NCBI GenBank assembly: GCA_030431355.1
Contig: JAUIJG010000271.1
Coordinates: 1-7,345, forward strand
Origin: a bacterium
GTDB lineage: Bacteria; Cyanobacteriota; Vampirovibrionia; Obscuribacterales; Obscuribacteraceae
Length of the DNA: 7,345 bases
Direction: 5' to 3'
Made by a program: the position numbers and the translations under genes
Notes under the pieces: generated by a model
Seen by the model: only the letters and a program-made list of their open reading frames with translations
Told to the model about the DNA's origin: nothing
The model's database searches: none
Shown here: positions 6,731-7,345 of the stretch, piece by piece
Numbering within the stretch: the first letter of the stretch is position 1
How the letters are laid out: the number at the start of each line of letters is the position of its first letter

Positions 6731-7269
6731 TCTCTGAGAAGAGATAGTGCCTCACGGCGCTTATCAAGATCATCTTTCAGTTCCCCACGAAAGATAGTCG
6801 TGACCGTTTTCGCCCCGGGCTTTTTGATACCACGCATGGACATGCAGAAGTGTTCCGCTTCCAGTAGCACGGCAACACCCTCCGGGTCGATTCCGGCTAC
6901 TATCGCTTCTGCAATCTCTTCGGTCATGCGCTCCTGTACCTGGGGTCGCCTGGCGGTCAGCTCTACCACCCGGGCCAATTTGGACAGACCGGTTACCACA
7001 CCACCTTTAGGAAGGTAGGCAATATGAGCGGTTCCAATGAATGGAACAAGATGGTGCTCACACATACTATTGAAAGGAATATCCCTGACCACCACCAGGC
7101 CGTCGGAGCCTTCATTGAAGGTACAGGTTATCTCTGAAGCGGCATCCACCCCGACACCATAACAAAGTTCCTGAAACATACGGGCGAACCTTGCCGGGGT
7201 TTCCCGCAAGCCTTCTCTAAATACATTCTCTCCTATGGCTTCTAAAATCAATGAAGCGGCTCTGGCCAA
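6727..7269 (-). CDS. folE: GTP cyclohydrolase I (type IA, FolE)
   Basis: Converts GTP to 7,8-dihydroneopterin triphosphate and formate, the first step toward folate and other pterin- or deazapurine-derived products; a cytoplasmic homodecamer in the family. Numbering from the TTG at 7269: the predicted zinc ligands are Cys70 and His73 in MCEHHLVPF and Cys142 in EAEHFCMSMRG; His72 and His140 match the known catalytic histidines. GLSKLARVVE, ARRPQVQERMT and KKPGAKTV are further hallmarks. This is the zinc-dependent classical enzyme, not FolE2. Only the TTG is available as a start in the open frame, preceded by AGGA at 7277-7274. However, the in-frame residues upstream (EVDQEKL) resemble the normal N-terminus of the family, so the true start probably lies further out. 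The frame is closed by a TGA at 7335-7333 that falls in the inverted repeat at the window edge. The gene is convergent with ATPase copy 3. Confidence 0.93.
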   Translation of the reverse strand: MARAASLILEAIGENVFREGLRETPARFARMFQELCYGVGVDAASEITCTFNEGSDGLVVVRDIPFNSMCEHHLVPFIGTAHIAYLPKGGVVTGLSKLARVVELTARRPQVQERMTEEIAEAIVAGIDPEGVAVLLEAEHFCMSMRGIKKPGAKTVTTIFRGELKDDLDKRREALSLLRD

Positions 7270-7312
7270 CTTTTCCTGGTCGACCTCGCGATACTCGCTG
7301 GAGCTTCTTTCA

Positions 7313-7345
7313 GGTCTTAATTTGGTGGCAGATCAAATTAAGACC
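7313..7345. repeat. Perfect 12-bp inverted repeat at the right edge
   Basis: The arms GGTCTTAATTTG (7313-7324) and CAAATTAAGACC (7334-7345) are exact reverse complements separated by 9 bases, and the outer arm ends on the last base of the window. There is no T tract as in an intrinsic terminator. On the minus strand it lies just upstream of folE. It could be a hairpin in the folE leader, but an arm that ends exactly at the edge, together with the folE coding sequence apparently running into it, suits a fold-back artefact at a contig end at least as well. Confidence 0.7.

Noticed and set aside
7313..7345. Intrinsic transcription terminator
   Set aside because: The arms are AT-rich in the stem centre and no T run follows on either strand within the window; on the minus strand it would sit before folE, not after it.

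Overview
This window is a compact, almost wholly coding stretch of bacterial DNA (overall composition moderately GC, with standard bacterial start and stop codons and closely spaced genes). It looks like a diderm bacterium, because the largest gene encodes a bacterial alpha-2-macroglobulin, a protein family that normally works in the periplasm. I cannot name the phylum from these genes. Both ends look like assembly ends: the left end is extremely AT-rich and breaks into the middle of a gene, and the right end is a perfect inverted repeat that stops on the last base.

Layout. Plus strand: (1) the C-terminal ~1,050 residues of a large alpha-2-macroglobulin with an intact CSEQ thioester motif, lacking its N-terminal part; (2-4) three consecutive paralogous predicted ATPases of the COG4637 / AAA_21 (RecF/SMC-like ABC ATPase) kind. 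The spacing is 3 nt, 9 nt and an 11-nt overlap, so all four genes are probably one operon. Minus strand: (5) folE, GTP cyclohydrolase I, converging on the last ATPase with stop codons that overlap; its N-terminus is unresolved at the right edge.

How they fit. Alpha-2-macroglobulin is expected to trap foreign proteases outside the inner membrane. The three ATPases are expected to be cytoplasmic; each keeps Walker A, ABC signature, Walker B glutamate and H-loop histidine, and each ends in a strongly acidic tail. No nuclease or TOPRIM partner, which often accompanies such ATPases in defence loci, is visible here. The co-directional, tightly packed arrangement of a periplasmic protease trap with a tandem ATPase triplet is the most unusual point of the window. 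Whether it is a functional system or only a shared transcript cannot be decided from sequence alone. folE belongs to pterin/folate biosynthesis and is probably unrelated. No RNA genes, CRISPR arrays or insertion sequences were seen, and there is no intergenic gap over 100 bases.
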